Both the position numbers and the translations under genes were made by a program. From Corallium rubrum (Eukaryota > Cnidaria > Anthozoa > Scleralcyonacea > Coralliidae), in the NCBI GenBank assembly GCA_964035015.1, contig OZ036016.1, positions 2,366,830 through 2,430,829 of the forward strand: 64,000 nucleotides of DNA. The letters run 5' to 3'. Below the pieces are notes generated by a model. The model was given only the letters and a program-made list of their open reading frames with translations, made no database searches and was not told the DNA's origin. Positions within the stretch are counted from its first letter, which is position 1; each line of letters opens with the position of its first letter. Of the stretch, positions 19,258 to 30,880 are shown piece after piece.

Positions 19258-20493
19258 ATTACCTATACTAATTATATATTCTGGCGGGAAATCGCTGAAA
19301 TGCACATCGCCCTGTTTTGACGTGTTTCGGGTTGTCGTACATGCGATGGAAAGTGGTTCTACCCCTACTAAAACGTTTTCAAGAGTCTGTTTAACTCCAA
19401 CTTCCAAAGATAGCACTTGCATAGCAATTTAGCCTGAATCTAATTACTTCCCGAATTACGTCACCGGTCGAAAAATTCACCGGTGAATTTTGGCGCGCTG
19501 TAGGTGGGAAAAGTCCTTTTCAACGAGAAACCGAAAGGTCAAAAATGTTTGAAAATGACTTTGAGAGAGTCTAGATGTAATGCAACAGACGTTCGGAGTA
19601 TTTGGGCTTGAGTGAATGTGAAGCGTTGGTAGGTGCAGAGCATGGGTGTCTGGCATGCCCAAACGAGATAAACGTGCAAGAACAGGGTTCAAAATACGTT
19701 AATTTAAAGTCAGATTGTTCTATTATGATCCATTATTGTTGTCATGTATAATTTTGCTGGTGGTATGGCAAATGACGAAGACTAGTTGAGCTTGGCTCTT
19801 GGTGGTACTAAAAAGGTGTGGTTAGTAATAGCATGGTTATACGAATGGGCTAAGCTCTCATTCTCAATAATATTCAGGGTTTTCACGGTTTTTAAAAATT
19901 CCTGAATTTGAAAAGGAAAAAATCCAGGCTTGGAATCGAAAGTACTTGAAAATCAACGATTTTGATATATCATGGGAGTACAGGAACAACGCATTCATCA
20001 AGGTCGGATTTCAATCAATGTTAATTTGGTTAACTGCTGACACATTGCGGGCACCAATGCTTCCCGGTGTGCACCGGGAGACGTGATACTGCCCGGGATT
20101 TTGGAAAAGTTACTTCATTTACGAACAGCTATATGGATTTTTGTTAAAAAATGTTACTTTTTTTGACGTCCTCTGTCATTTTAACTGTTTAAAGTAAAAA
20201 AACCCAGATGCTGTCCATAGAAGAGCAAAAGAAAAGTGTTCTTATCGAAGGTACGAACAGTAAATATTAAATTTAAAAGTAGCAACACTGGGGGGTGCAT
20301 TTCCATTGGCCCTAGGGAAATTTTGAAAACTAGAGTCTCTAAAATGCCATTTCCAGAATTTTTTGGGGAGGGTTTTACAGAATTCTAGGCTCTAGAAAAT
20401 ACCACATTTATATTCAAAAGATAAAATTTTATGGGTGGGGTAGGTTAAAAGGGATGACTCAAAGGATTCATGGCTTTTCCAAAAAATGTCTAA
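19258..20493. other. intergenic, nothing firm
   Basis: No exon, RNA or element that I can defend. Small ORFs on both strands have no recognisable motif. Confidence 0.35.
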
Positions 20494-20830
20494 TTAACAA
20501 ATAGATTCCATTTTGCCGTTGTCTGTTCAGTTATAAATGCACAGATGATGTCAACGTGGTAAGAACAAAAAAGTGGCCCACGAGACGCAGTCGAGTGGGT
20601 CACTGATGTTCTTACCACGTTGTGACGTCTTCTGTGCATCTATAACTGAACAGACAACAAAAAATGGAATTTATTTGTTTTATACAATATAAAGTTACAC
20701 AATACTTCTTGCTGGATTTTGGGGCATGAAGAAAGAAAAAAGCAAGTCATCTGACGTGATCCATGTGTCTGGGCAACAACCAATGAAAACACGCATAGCA
20801 ACTAGGATATTGTATATCATGTTTTTCCAA
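20494..20830. mobile_element. palindrome-plus-tail repeat, copy 1
   Basis: Palindrome 20494-20680 (AACAAATAGATTCCATTTTG, GTTGTCTGTTCAGTTATA and mirrored), then a tail with GGATTTTGGGGCATGAAGAA and AACCAATGAAAACACGCATA. The same unit lies inverted at 52425-52742. Confidence 0.72.
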
Positions 20831-21599
20831 AAAAGCTAGGGAATAAGCCAGATTTCTGATTAGGGAGTTTGTTGTGGTTTGGGTGGTGAAGATTGCTAAA
20901 ATCTTCAGACTGAAGCTTGACAAATTTGGGGGGGAAAACAAGATTTGACAACACATTTTGGAAAAGCCATGAAAGGACTGGATGGATCTTTTGAGTCCTC
21001 CCCTTTAACCACCACCGAAAGGAGGGGAGTAATTTTACTTCACCCCCTCCTAGCCAACATCAATTTTTTTGACAGGTGTAAATCTTGTGTTCCATCGGCT
21101 ACTATGATGAAATATTTCACAACAACTGGGCTAAATACTTGCACAATTTAATATTCTTTGAGCAAAATGTAATATAATAACATTTGTACCTCTATCTACT
21201 GTATAATATGTACACACTGAAATTTAAACTTCAATACTAAGCAACTACACATAAATGTTCAAATACTATCGACTATGTTCTATAATGCTGCTCAAACTGA
21301 CTGTCTTGACTAATGCTCGGCATACACAAACAAGTTTCCAAAACTTTGTTTCAAAAAATAGAAACTGCTCTAATCTAATCATGGAAACTTAGTTTCTGAA
21401 ATAAATTTTCAGAAACTTTTGTTTTTGAAACTGTGTTTCAGTAACTTTCTTTAGGGTATGCTGGGCTTAAGGTTGAACCAGATAATTTCTATATAATCAT
21501 TAAATTACTAAATGTTTGTACTTCATATTATTTACCATACTTACAACTTGCAGCATTATTCTTGCTATAAATATAATACCATGATCGCCTCAGATTCTT
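20831..21599. other. intergenic
   Basis: Contains a GTTTC/GAAAC-rich stretch (21330-21450, repeated AAACTTTGTTTC/GAAACTTTTG words) and otherwise no supported feature. Confidence 0.35.
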
Positions 21600-22010
21600 T
21601 TGTTCTCCAAGGGAATGTAAACCTCGTATTTCCCTCATTGCTCATGCAAGAGGGAAATTTAATAATCCTTTGTCTTCTAATTTTCCTGTGCATGTTGAGG
21701 GAAAATTAGAAGACAAAGAAATCCTTTGTCTTCTTCTAAATTTCCTGCTTCCATATATTTTCCCTCATCAACATGCACAGGAAAATTAGATGCAATTTCT
21801 CTAATCAACTATGTAAATTTCCTGTTGGTAAGATTCTCAAAGTTTTCCTCGGCGATCATAATATTACAAACTAATAACATGACCTTTTGGGAAATCAGCG
21901 ATTAAATTTCTCCTTTGCTTTGGGAAGATTTGTAAAAGCCCTTGGACTCAAATCTTCCCTCGGCGGTGGGAAATTTAATCGCTAATTTCCCTCAAGTCAT
22001 GTTATTACTT
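21600..22010. repeat. complex of inverted repeats with TTTCCC/GGGAAA arms
   Basis: TTTGTCTTCTAATTTTCCTG mirrored twice between 21666 and 21790 with CATGTTGAGGGAAAATTAGA. A second hairpin, 21873-22008 (AATAACATGACCTTTTGGGA / mirrored TTTCCCTCAAGTCATGTTAT). Looks like two related MITEs in tandem; related words at 50918-51053. Confidence 0.6.
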
Positions 22011-22373
22011 ATAATTAAATACTAAGTACAACAAGTAACGTATATACATCTGAATTGGTTAATCAAATGACAATATTAACTTAACACTGCTTGACTTTAA
22101 CTCTAATCCCCAAAATTTGGGGGTGACAATGGATAAAACTTACATATACTTCACTGGCCTCTGACTATAACCTAGTACATTCAATTGAATATATATTTTA
22201 AAGTATTTTCATAACCTACTTTCTTTATAAACTTTAAGATATTTATTATCTTTCCAAGATCTGGCAGTCACCTTAACTAATTCATGTTAGATCCACATAA
22301 TAGTTTGGGGTTATAGATAGGGTTAACACTACCCAAAACAACCATGAACCATCATATCTTATAATGCACCTAT

Positions 22374-22610
22374 CAATGGTTGAATTTCAGGGTATTGTGT
22401 GCACATCGTTTTGCAAAGGAATTGGTGGGCTCTCCACAAAGTAAGCAATGACAAACAGACTTGCTAGCGAGCCAACAACAGCAGAATAACAGTGTTAAAC
22501 ATCCAGAAACTGTACCTATACTTCGCTTATTTTAAACAGTATGTTTACTTTGAGTGGAGCAGGCCATTTTTTTGGAAAAATAATGTGCGTGCAATACCCT
22601 GAAACTCACC
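22374..22610. mobile_element. MITE relative of 734-1504
   Basis: Starts TAATGCACCTATCAATGG like the element at 734; TTCAGGGTATTGTGTGCACA is mirrored near 22587-22605. The right end (CACCTATTAAAAG) is less clear. Confidence 0.5.
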
Positions 22611-22612
22611 TA

Positions 22613-22755
22613 TTAAAAGCCTGACTCCTCCCACCCTGGGACTGGGTGGGGATTTGATTTGCTAAAATTTGATTTTGAATAAAATGCTTTCAAATGTTAT
22701 AAAATTCCCTACATTTCCCCCACCTTGTCCCGGGGGAGGGGAGTCAGGCTTTTAA
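22613..22755. mobile_element. short fold-back, TTAAAAGCCTGACTCC ends
   Basis: TTAAAAGCCTGACTCC / GGAGTCAGGCTTTTAA with CCCAC...GTGGG inner complementarity; 143 bp. Confidence 0.65.
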
Positions 22756-22943
22756 CCGTGTATAATTGCTGGTATATATAAATATGTTGCAAACTATTAT
22801 GTGGACCTATTATGAACTATGACTCCAGTCACTGCACTGAATGGTCCACCAGAGACTATAGTACTATTATATATCTTGGCTGGCTACTAATTTGGCTATA
22901 GATCCATTTTCATCTAATGATATTGTGGTGGCAATATTAGTAT

Positions 22944-23426
22944 CAGTGGTGTGGTGGCCAAGGCCCCCCCAGCTGGGGTTGCAGAAGGGGCACCAAAACT
23001 AGCAAGGGTGCCAAAACTTAACAAAATAAACCTACTTCTTTGTATAGCTAGGTCTTCAATGGTGGGATATAAAGATCTGAAATTGTAATCTTTTGTGTTT
23101 TCTATGAAGTTTTATAATCTTCAGAATTCTGTAAAATCTCACTCCAAAATGCAGGAAATGGCATATCAGAGACTCTAGATTTCAAAATTTTCCGGACCCC
23201 CCTAGATGTTTAGCACTACTTCAGCATGCGTTCGCGTTCGCGTCGCCTTTGAGAGAACTGGTTGTTTGTTGTAATATTATATATTGCTTACTTGAGTTTA
23301 ATATTTAAAACAAAAAATGTGATCATTTATTAAATACAGTAATGTGTTGGGGTTTTTTTGAGAGGGAGGGGGGGGTGCCAAAGCTAATCTGGCCACCCCA
23401 GCCTGAAACTTGCCACCACACCACTG
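22944..23426. mobile_element. hAT-type MITE, 8-bp duplication ATTAGTAT
   Basis: TIR CAGTGGTGTGGTGGC / GCCACCACACCACTG with exact ATTAGTAT at 22936-22943 and 23427-23434. CAGxG ends plus 8-bp duplications are the hAT signature. 483 bp, no transposase. Confidence 0.88.
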
Positions 23427-23434
23427 ATTAGTAT

Positions 23435-23748
23435 ATAGTGTACCATCTTTATCCCATGGGAGTTTAGCACTATTCTTGCTCCAATACCTTGTATTATTTC
23501 ACCACTCCAATGAGGCCACTGATGGATGACATGAGTGAAAATGATCCAATAATATACTGTTGTGGCTGCATCTATCTTGTAGTGTGACCCTCACCTTGTA
23601 TAGACACTGGGAGGTGTTTGGGACCACCAGTATAACGTTCCAGCTCTCTAGCTTGTATACCATAGCAACTAGGAAAACAACATCTGAGGTGGTAGTTTTT
23701 AAAACATATTTCAGTTTTTCTGTACACCATCCATCATAACCCATCACA
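23435..23748 (-). other. 3' UTR of the zinc-finger gene
   Basis: Downstream (minus sense) of the stop and before the hAT MITE. No canonical AATAAA before the MITE; a minus-strand AATAAA (TTTATT, about 23318) lies inside the MITE and may supply the poly(A) signal. Confidence 0.35.
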
Positions 23749-24071
23749 TCACGGAGACTCCCTCGTGGTATCATCACTGATGTTTACATTAAACATTGCC
23801 CATTCCTCGAGGGATGTTCCGGTGTGCATTTGTACATGGGACTTAAACTTGTTGGACTGGACAAACTCTCGAGAGCATACCTTGCACTTGTACGGTTTGT
23901 GTTGGGAATGAGTGAACATGTGGTCTTTTAAGTTGCCGTTTCTGTTGAATCCTTTTGAGCAGATCTTACACTGGTAGGGTTTGTTGCCAGAGTGGATGAT
24001 CTGATGGCGAGTGAGACTGCTTGACCTCGTGAATGTCATGTCGCATTGGGGACACTTGAATGGCTTTTCAC
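23749..24071 (-). CDS. C2H2 zinc-finger protein, terminal exon (fingers 3-5)
   Basis: Acceptor TTTCATTTCAG precedes GGTGAAAAGCCATTC. Joined in phase 1 to the exon ending at 39715, it restores the classic inter-finger linker HSGEKPF across the splice. Fingers: FKCPQCDMTFTRSSSLTRHQIIH (given as CPQC...H-x3-H), YQCKIC...HMFTH, YKCKVC...HVQMH, then a 25-residue tail ending DDTTRESP and the stop. C2H2 arrays bind DNA in the nucleus, and each finger reads about 3 bp. No identifiable subfamily; could also be called a Kruppel-like multi-finger protein. Confidence 0.88.
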
Positions 24072-24235
24072 CTGAAATGAAATGAAATGAAAGTCTTGAG
24101 AAAAAAGTTCTACTTTGTCTTGCAATTCCATCCCATCCATCCTTTTCCTACTACTTTCCTTCCTTTCATTCATCCATCCTTCCTTTTCTTCCCTGGGGAG
24201 CACAGGTGGTGTGTGCTGTTAGCGTGCTGCCTCTC

Positions 24236-24406
24236 AAAGCCCGGTTAGACGAGGTTAGTACTTGGATGGGTGACCATCTGGGAATAGACCCGTTCTCGAG
24301 CTGACAACTCATGTGAGTAGAGTTTAGTTGGTCTCTCCTGTGCTTCGAGGGTTTTTCGTTGGGTTCTCCGTTTTTCTTCCCTCTGTAAGAATCAACACCT
24401 ACATCA
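24236..24406 (+). mobile_element. 5S rRNA-derived SINE, copy 2
   Basis: AGGTTAGTACTTGGATGGGT followed by GACCATCTGGGAAT (5S 3' half), then ACTCATGTGAGTAGAG and TTCTCCGTTTTTCTTCCCTC. Parallel to copy 1 through AATCAACACCTACA, with scattered substitutions. Ends at the same place. Confidence 0.75.
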
Positions 24407-25445
24407 TAACTATTTCATGTATTGTAAATATAGCTACATCAATTATCCTTCAATTCATCTTTCCACTCATCAATATAGAGAACGGTGTCTAATCTATAGC
24501 TCTGCCATATTTTACTTCGTTCTTGAGGGGTGTGTCTAATGATTTGTAATACTACTGTGTACTGTATAGACATTTGTAATAGTAATATCCGCGATTGATC
24601 TGACTGATTAATTTTATGTGTTACTATAATATATTATGTACCAGTCAATTCCAATTGTGCCCATCCCCCCCCCCCCCCCCCCCAGGGCCAACACCCAGGC
24701 ATTAGACATTTTGGAGAAAAAATTGACCATGTCCCCACCCCAGAAAGATATAGTGTGCCAAGACTCCACCCCTGGGCAACAAATTCAGGTCTAAACCCCA
24801 AAGGAAAACACAGATAAATCGCTTCAAGTCAACTCAAAAAGCACACAAATAGAAGACAACACATCATGAACTCAAGGTAACGCTATTTTACTGAAAGATT
24901 TGTCGTATTTTAGCTCATTTAACGTCTGATTTACTTGGAAGTTTGAAACCTTATACTTCAAATATATTTCCGTTAAAATGCCCGCGCGGCGCCCACCACA
25001 ACTTGATCTTGGGCTGCCTGTGGTGCAAATTAGACATACTTTCCCACAGTGCATAGCAAGTGCGAATGTTCCGAATCCCAACCCCCGAGTTATGTGCGTC
25101 TGGCGATAGCCCTGCCGCCGGGATTAGGAAGAATGGTGAATGCCAAGCTGGAATTGACTGATACATTAGACTATTAGAGTAAGGTCCTTGGGGAACTGTG
25201 TGACTAAGTTTGTCTTACGTTACAATCTTTCTTTCACCTTTAGACTCCCATTTTCATTATATGGAGTTTCTCAAAATGTACCAGTATGCAGAGGCGAGGT
25301 TCAAGATTCGACTATGTCTTGATCTATATCACAGCCACAGGTACTGATGCCCATGCTGCAAGGACACCCTTTTTGCATTCCTCCCAAGCCAAAGAAAATT
25401 AGGCTCTTTCGAAATCGTGTATTTTTATTTGGGGGTGTAAAAAAG
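24407..25445. other. intron stretch, no firm feature
   Basis: Contains poly(C) at 24665-24683. Otherwise unremarkable; small ORFs lack motifs. Confidence 0.35.
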
Positions 25446-25537
25446 TAGAGTGATGCGTAGGCAGTGTTTTAGATAGAGAAAAGGGAGTAAACTACTGAGA
25501 ATAGTTTTAATAACGAAATACTGCATGACGTTTCGAG
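25446..25537 (-). mobile_element. Penelope-like fragment, type B tail
   Basis: GTAGAGTGATGCGTAGGCAG, then GATAGAGAAAAGGG and AATAACGAAATACTG...CGTTTCGAGT, ending just before the hammerhead-like core. It is cut there by the MITE at 25538. Confidence 0.5.
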
Positions 25538-26039
25538 TACACGCGTAAAAACGCACAACTTGTTCACGGTTGTCAACAGGCGTGAACAAAGTTGTATCGC
25601 TCGCCGTGAACAATGTGCTGCTCGCCGTGAACAATGTTGTGCTGCTTGCCGTGAACAAGTTGTCAACAAGTTGTTCATTTATGGTTCGAACAACTCGTTC
25701 ACGGATAAATCAACAGTCATGAACAAGTTGTTCCAACAGTACATTTTTATAGCCAACGTTGTTCGCACATGATACAACATGTTGTAATAGCATGACAAAA
25801 TAACAATGATGAACAACAATGTTACAACAATGGTGAACATGGTTGATGTATCAACACGTTCTTCGGTTGTTACAACATGCGTGAACAACGGTTGTTGTTT
25901 CATCAAGCAGTAACAACTTGTTGAAACAATGATGAACAATGTTGTTCATTTATCAATGTTGTTCACATATGTCAACAAGTTGTTACAGCATTGTTCAGGC
26001 AACAATGCTGTAACAACTTGCGAGATTTTTACGCGTGTA
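25538..26039. mobile_element. MITE built of GTTGTTCAC/GTGAACAAC words
   Basis: TIR TACACGCGTAAAAA / TTTTTACGCGTGTA. The interior is a dense mosaic of TTGTTCAC, GTGAACAA, TTGTTACAAC and CAACAAGTTGTT in both orientations (well over a dozen occurrences). Related ends at about 14820-14915 and 27528-27560. Confidence 0.75.
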
Positions 26040-26287
26040 TACATTGAGCTCTATTCTTCATATCTGCGTGGATCGCGAAATCAGTCATCAACAGAATCTG
26101 TTGTGTTTTTCAAATGGTGAAATTAAAAGGCGCGAAACTGCATGATCGATTTAACAAATGTTTAGAGGAATCAGACCACGACGTAATCTGTGCACCTGTC
26201 CTTTTATATATATATATCATGGCTATCGACCAATAAAAACGCACGTACTATTCAAATTATTGTATAATACTTGATATTCATTCCACG

Positions 26288-26340
26288 GTACATAGTTGCA
26301 CTTTTTGCAACTGCGTGTTCTTAGTTGGTTCCCAGTAAGA
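26288..26340 (+). mobile_element. tRNA-SINE body fragment
   Basis: TAGTTGCACTTTTTGCAACT and GGTTCCCAGT match the body just after the tRNA-like head of the SINE at 46101. Confidence 0.4.
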
Positions 26341-26621
26341 GTTTTAGTCATTATTCACTCTGGCAATCTCATCAACACCATTTTCGTGTGCATGTCTGAA
26401 ATTTAACTTGCAGCTAGTGATATTTTCCGGTGCTGAATTTTTCTGGAATTTGCTTTTCATTTTTTCACTTCTAATCTCTGTCATTACATATAGTCGATAT
26501 ATTTTAAGAAGACTAGAATCTTGTAAGCAAATCTTTAGGTGTGAAATCAATGCCGCAATAACTCAAGATTTTCATCCAGGAAACATTACAAAATTCTTTA
26601 CTACTCAAGAAATCTTCCGTC

Positions 26622-26806
26622 ATAGACCTTATTCAAAAATGGCCGCCGAATTAAAATTCTTTTATGTACATATAAATTAGCCCTTTATGAACTCGTTTTC
26701 ATGTGTGAAATTCAAAAGAATTTTTACTTTAAAACGAGGTCATAAGGGCTAATTTATATGCACATAACGAATTCTAATTCGGCGGCCATTTTTGAATAAG
26801 GTCTAT
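26622..26806. mobile_element. fold-back MITE, ATAGACCTTATTC ends
   Basis: ATAGACCTTATTCAAAAATG ... CATTTTTGAATAAGGTCTAT; inner arms share GCCGCCGAATTA and TATAAATTAGCCCTT. 185 bp almost fully self-complementary. Confidence 0.8.
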
Positions 26807-27780
26807 AAGTGACAATATATGTCGGCGATAGCGACGGTAGCATTGCATTTTTAATCACTTTTTAATCCGTTGGATCAAAAACCTGAGATTAGGGATGACA
26901 CCGGTAACCATGTACGTAGGCGTTCATATCACTTCCGAAGATATGTGGTATTAAATTATATTTATTACATCATTCAAGAGTTTGGCCTCCCGTTATTGGA
27001 ATTTTCTCTGTGACCAATTCCTGTCATACTTACTGATAGCTAGTAGCTCATTAATAATTTATGAAGGAAAAAACCCCCAAAAGAAATGCATGTTTAATGA
27101 TGTTTTAAAATTTCCCAGAGATATACGCTTGCCGTTCTCGATAACTTTCTTGCTGGATTTTACGGTGTACACATTGACTACCTCAATCTTCAAAATTTTT
27201 ACGTCGCTGCACTTGGAAAATGGTTCGTGTTTCAAGCCGTACAATAAACTCTCAGTTCGTGTTTTATCAGGTTTAAAACACTCGGTTATCGTCTCGTGTC
27301 TTTATACCGTGACAAAACAACGTGATTTTTTGATACACCGGTTAACCGGGATTTTCAACCGATGGCAATGATGAAACAAAAGGTATTAACAAGTTTGGGA
27401 TTTTTTTTTCATACTTCTGGGGATCGCATAAACAATTGATAAAACGTGACTTTACAAAAGACTCAAACAAAAGGTCCGCTATGCGTACATGTATCTGCGC
27501 CATACCCACCACTGTGAGAATCACTTGTCAAGATCTTGTATCTTATAAGATTTTTACACGTAGATCTTATAAGATTTTATCGAGATCTTATAAGATAATT
27601 AAAGATCAGAGAAAGTACACGTTCAATTCTCTGACCAAAATAATTTATCATGACTCACAAAAAACTGTGGTAGATCGCAGTCAAAAATTTACTATAAGTC
27701 ACGTTAAAAATACTTACCAGTTTTATCAGCAATATCCCCTATCTGCGAAATGTTTTAGTGCAAAGCTTTGTCGAAAATAT
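26807..27780. other. intron stretch with a TCTTATAAGAT palindrome cluster
   Basis: 27528-27600 has three copies of (A)TCTTATAAGAT alternating with TTTTTACACGTAGA. The rest shows no recognisable feature. Confidence 0.4.
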
Positions 27781-27829
27781 AGAATTTAATGGCTAACTGA
27801 AGGGCCCAATACAGCTGTTGAGCCGGACA

Positions 27830-28760
27830 CCGCGGGTCTAAAGTATACCCCTGAATCGCCTGTAGGTTTGTGCCATTTTGGAAACTTATACCGTTAGATA
27901 GAGCGTTAATTCTGTACAACAAATGTGAATTTAAAAAAATCGTAGAATAGCAACGGAGAAAAATCTATTTGAACTGAGATGAGCGGCCAAATATCAAATG
28001 TCAATTATTGGGTCAAACGCAATCATATTTAAAGTATCCCTGAATCGTCTGTAGGTTTGTGCCATTCACGAAACTGTCACTCTTCTATAGTTAGATAGAG
28101 CGTTAAATACTCTACAACACATGTGAATTTAGTGTTTTAGTCAAAAACTTTGTCGGAAATATAGAATTTAACGGCTAACAGCCGTATTGGGATATATCTT
28201 CATTGCAGTTGAGCCGCCTGCGGATACCGCGTTTTTAAAGTATACCCCTGAATCGTCTGTAGGTTTGTGCCATTCATGAAACTTCAACAGTTATATAGAG
28301 CGTTAAATTCTGTAGAAAAGGCTATTTGAGCTGACGTGAGCGCAAATATCAAATATCAAATTGCATTATTACGCTATTTACTTGACATACGGTCGGCAAA
28401 CCACGTCATATTTAAAGTAAATCCCTGAATCGTTTGTAGATTTTTGCCATTTGGAAAACTTGCACGGTTAGATAGAGCGTAAAATTCTGTACAACGTATG
28501 TGAATTCGAACAAATTGTATAAAATAGCAACGGAGAAAAATCTATTTGAACTGAGATGAGCGCAAATATCAAATTGCATTATTGTGCTATCACTTGGCCT
28601 ACGGTCAGACGTAATCATTTTAAAGTATTCCCGAATCGTCTGTAGGTTTGTACCATTCACGAAATTCGTACAGTTAGATAGAACGTTAAATTATGTACAA
28701 GATATGTGAATTTGAAAACATCGTATAGCATAGAACCCTGAAAATCGTAGTATTTTAATC
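27830..28760 (+). repeat. satellite-like block, five units of about 175-210 bp
   Basis: CCTGAATCGTCTGTAGGTTT recurs, with changes, near 27851, 28042, 28249, 28426 and 28632. It is followed each time by TGCCATT, AGTTAGATAGAGCGTTAAAT and ACAACANATGTGAATT. Units also share AACGGAGAAAAATCTATTTG and GAGCGCAAATATCAAAT. No ORF is conserved across units. Confidence 0.82.
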
Positions 28761-28856
28761 CAAAACTTTGTCGCTTCGAAGGACTTCGTGATATGGCGGA
28801 CGAAATATTGTTACAGCACAGCACACACTACAGGTCAGTGGTTACCCAAAAAAGCT

Positions 28857-28884
28857 AACATACATACATACATACACACACACA
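28857..28884 (+). repeat. ACAT/ACAC microsatellite
   Basis: CATACATACATACATACACA followed by CACACA. Confidence 0.9.
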
Positions 28885-29052
28885 ACACGATAGCAATATA
28901 TCTGCTGCGCAGATACAAAAACCAGTTACCGGTATATGATAAGATTGGTATCATTTCAGCGGTATTCCGTTACAAGATATTTCTCATACCGAACATCCCT
29001 ATACCTGGGATATTTTATAAGTAATATTGGGCATTTCACTCATTACATAGCA

Positions 29053-29154
29053 TGTTCTAAGGATTTTGGGTGAAGAAAATTCGAGTGTAGAACATATACA
29101 TTTTTTATATACATACACTCGAATTTTCCTTCACCCAAAATCCTTAGAACATAC
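29053..29154. repeat. inverted pair of SINE 3' tails
   Basis: GGATTTTGGGTGAAG...ATTCGAGTGTA and its mirror TACACTCGAATTTTCCTTCA + CCCAAAATCC, about 43 bp each. The same tail ends the SINE at 46101-46266. Confidence 0.7.
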
Positions 29155-29191
29155 CTGGATAGTCAGATGTTTTTAGTTTTTTTGGTTATCC

Positions 29192-29312
29192 TTAACCCAT
29201 TGCTGCCTAGGATGTCTAAGGGTTCTTCCTTTCACAAGTGAAATTGTCTGGCGTTAGACAGAATAAAACAAAATAAGAGGCTGTTTTTGTCCATCTTAGG
29301 CAGCACTTAGGG
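29192..29312. mobile_element. short hairpin MITE, copy 3
   Basis: Begins TTAACCCATTGCTGCCTAGG, core ATTGTCTGGCGTTAGACAGA, ends CTTAGGCAGCACTTAGGG. Confidence 0.55.
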
Positions 29313-30184
29313 AGTCCACAGGATTTGCGGTTTCCTTCTCCCACGCTCACCAGGCACCTGGAATTTTAAAATCTTTACTTTTTTTTAAAGATCGATATCG
29401 AATATTTGAAACACTTCGCTTTGAGGTGCGTGTTAGTCGTGCCAAGCAAACTGATTAGCAAGCTAGCAAAATTCGAAGAATGTAAAGTAACGAGGTCGTG
29501 GGAAGTTATTTGAAACAGACTATGTGAACTACATTGAGAATTTGATATTAAATATTGGAATTTAGGGGCTGTTTACACGAGGCCGGCCTTGAAATTATAT
29601 AATTTTTCTTTCACCAAACCCTGACTAGATGCTATATATATTTTGTTGCAACGCATATATTCAAGATATTGTACTTCTAGTCGTAGGAAGTTACGTGGAG
29701 AAGACTATGTGAACTGTGTTATTTCAGGGGACTGTATTATTTTACCCACCGCAATTTGCACTCCTATCTTTCAGTTTCAGCTTTACAGATCCTCGACGGC
29801 AGAGTCGAATACAGTAAAAACCAGCGTATAAGAACCTAGATTTTAAGAACCTGTTAGACTAAGATTTTCCATGTTTTGGGCTAAAATTTCAAAGCAGGTT
29901 CTTATTTTATCAAATAGAGTCAAAACTAAAAATTCATAAATCAAAGAAAATAAGCTCTACAAAGTAATGAAATTGGAAAATGTCATGTCTACAAAGTAAT
30001 GGAACTGGCAATGTCATTCAGATATAGTACTCTTTATATTTTAAATACCATGTCTAGAGCCCAGTGCCTGAATGATGAACCTATAACCTGACATTTCGAG
30101 CTAGGTACTTGAAGAAGGCATTTACTGACATGAACAACCACCTACAGGACAACTAATACTTTTTATTAAATTTTATTTATATGG

Positions 30185-30432
30185 CTTCTTTTTTTTTTAT
30201 TTTACACCACGAAGAACGCTAACTTAATTGTATATTTACTTAATTAATATGTAGTCCTAATATCTTAATTGTATCCTTAGTGTGTAATAATTGAATGTAG
30301 TAATGTATGATAGACGTGTGAATAGTAAAACTCTAATTATTTTAATCTTGTTATAGGGCCTAGATGAAAATTACGCTTGTAATTCTAGTTACCCTGGTTA
30401 AATAAAGTGTTATTATTATTATTTTGTTGTTT
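30185..30432 (+). mobile_element. non-LTR retrotransposon 3' tail
   Basis: T-rich 3'-UTR-like stretch ending CTGGTTAAATAAAGTGTTAT followed by (TAT)n. An AATAAA next to a short (TTA)n is the usual end of CR1/L2-type LINEs in invertebrates; no RT sequence is attached. Confidence 0.4.
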
Positions 30433-30589
30433 TAAAACAGTCTACAGTTGTACATGTTGTTTTGTTCCCTTGATTTTACATACAGTATAGCTTTAAAGTG
30501 CATACAGTAAGCTTTAAAGTACATACAGTATAGTTTGTATTTTCTTAGATTGCAGTCATTTGGAGAAAATTTATGCATAATTTACATAA

Positions 30590-30880
30590 AATCGTCTGGC
30601 GTTAGCCAGAATAACATACTAAATGCTCGTCTTCAAGCTTCAAAGTGTTAAAGAGATAGGATTTAACACTTTGAGGCCTGGACCTCTCCCTGTGCTGAAT
30701 AAAATCGTCTGTCGTTAGCCAGAATAAAATACTAAAGACTCGTCTTCCAGCTTCAAAGTGTTAAAGAGATAGGATTTAACACTTTGAGGCCTGGACCTCC
30801 CTGTGCTGAATAAAATCGTCTGTCGTTAGCCAGAATAAAATACTAAAGACTCGTCGTCAGGCTTCAAAGTGTTAAAGCTC
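30590..30880 (+). mobile_element. short hairpin MITE, three copies in tandem
   Basis: Unit of about 118 bp: TTTAACACTTTGAGGCCTGG ... AAAATCGTCTG(G/T)CGTTAGCC ... CTTCAAAGTGTTAAAGAGAT, repeated nearly identically; the first copy is 5'-truncated. Linker AGAGATAGGA is identical in both joints. Confidence 0.82.

Noticed and set aside
27830..28760. CRISPR array
   Set aside because: Eukaryotic context, units too long and degenerate, no fixed repeat/spacer pattern and no cas genes.
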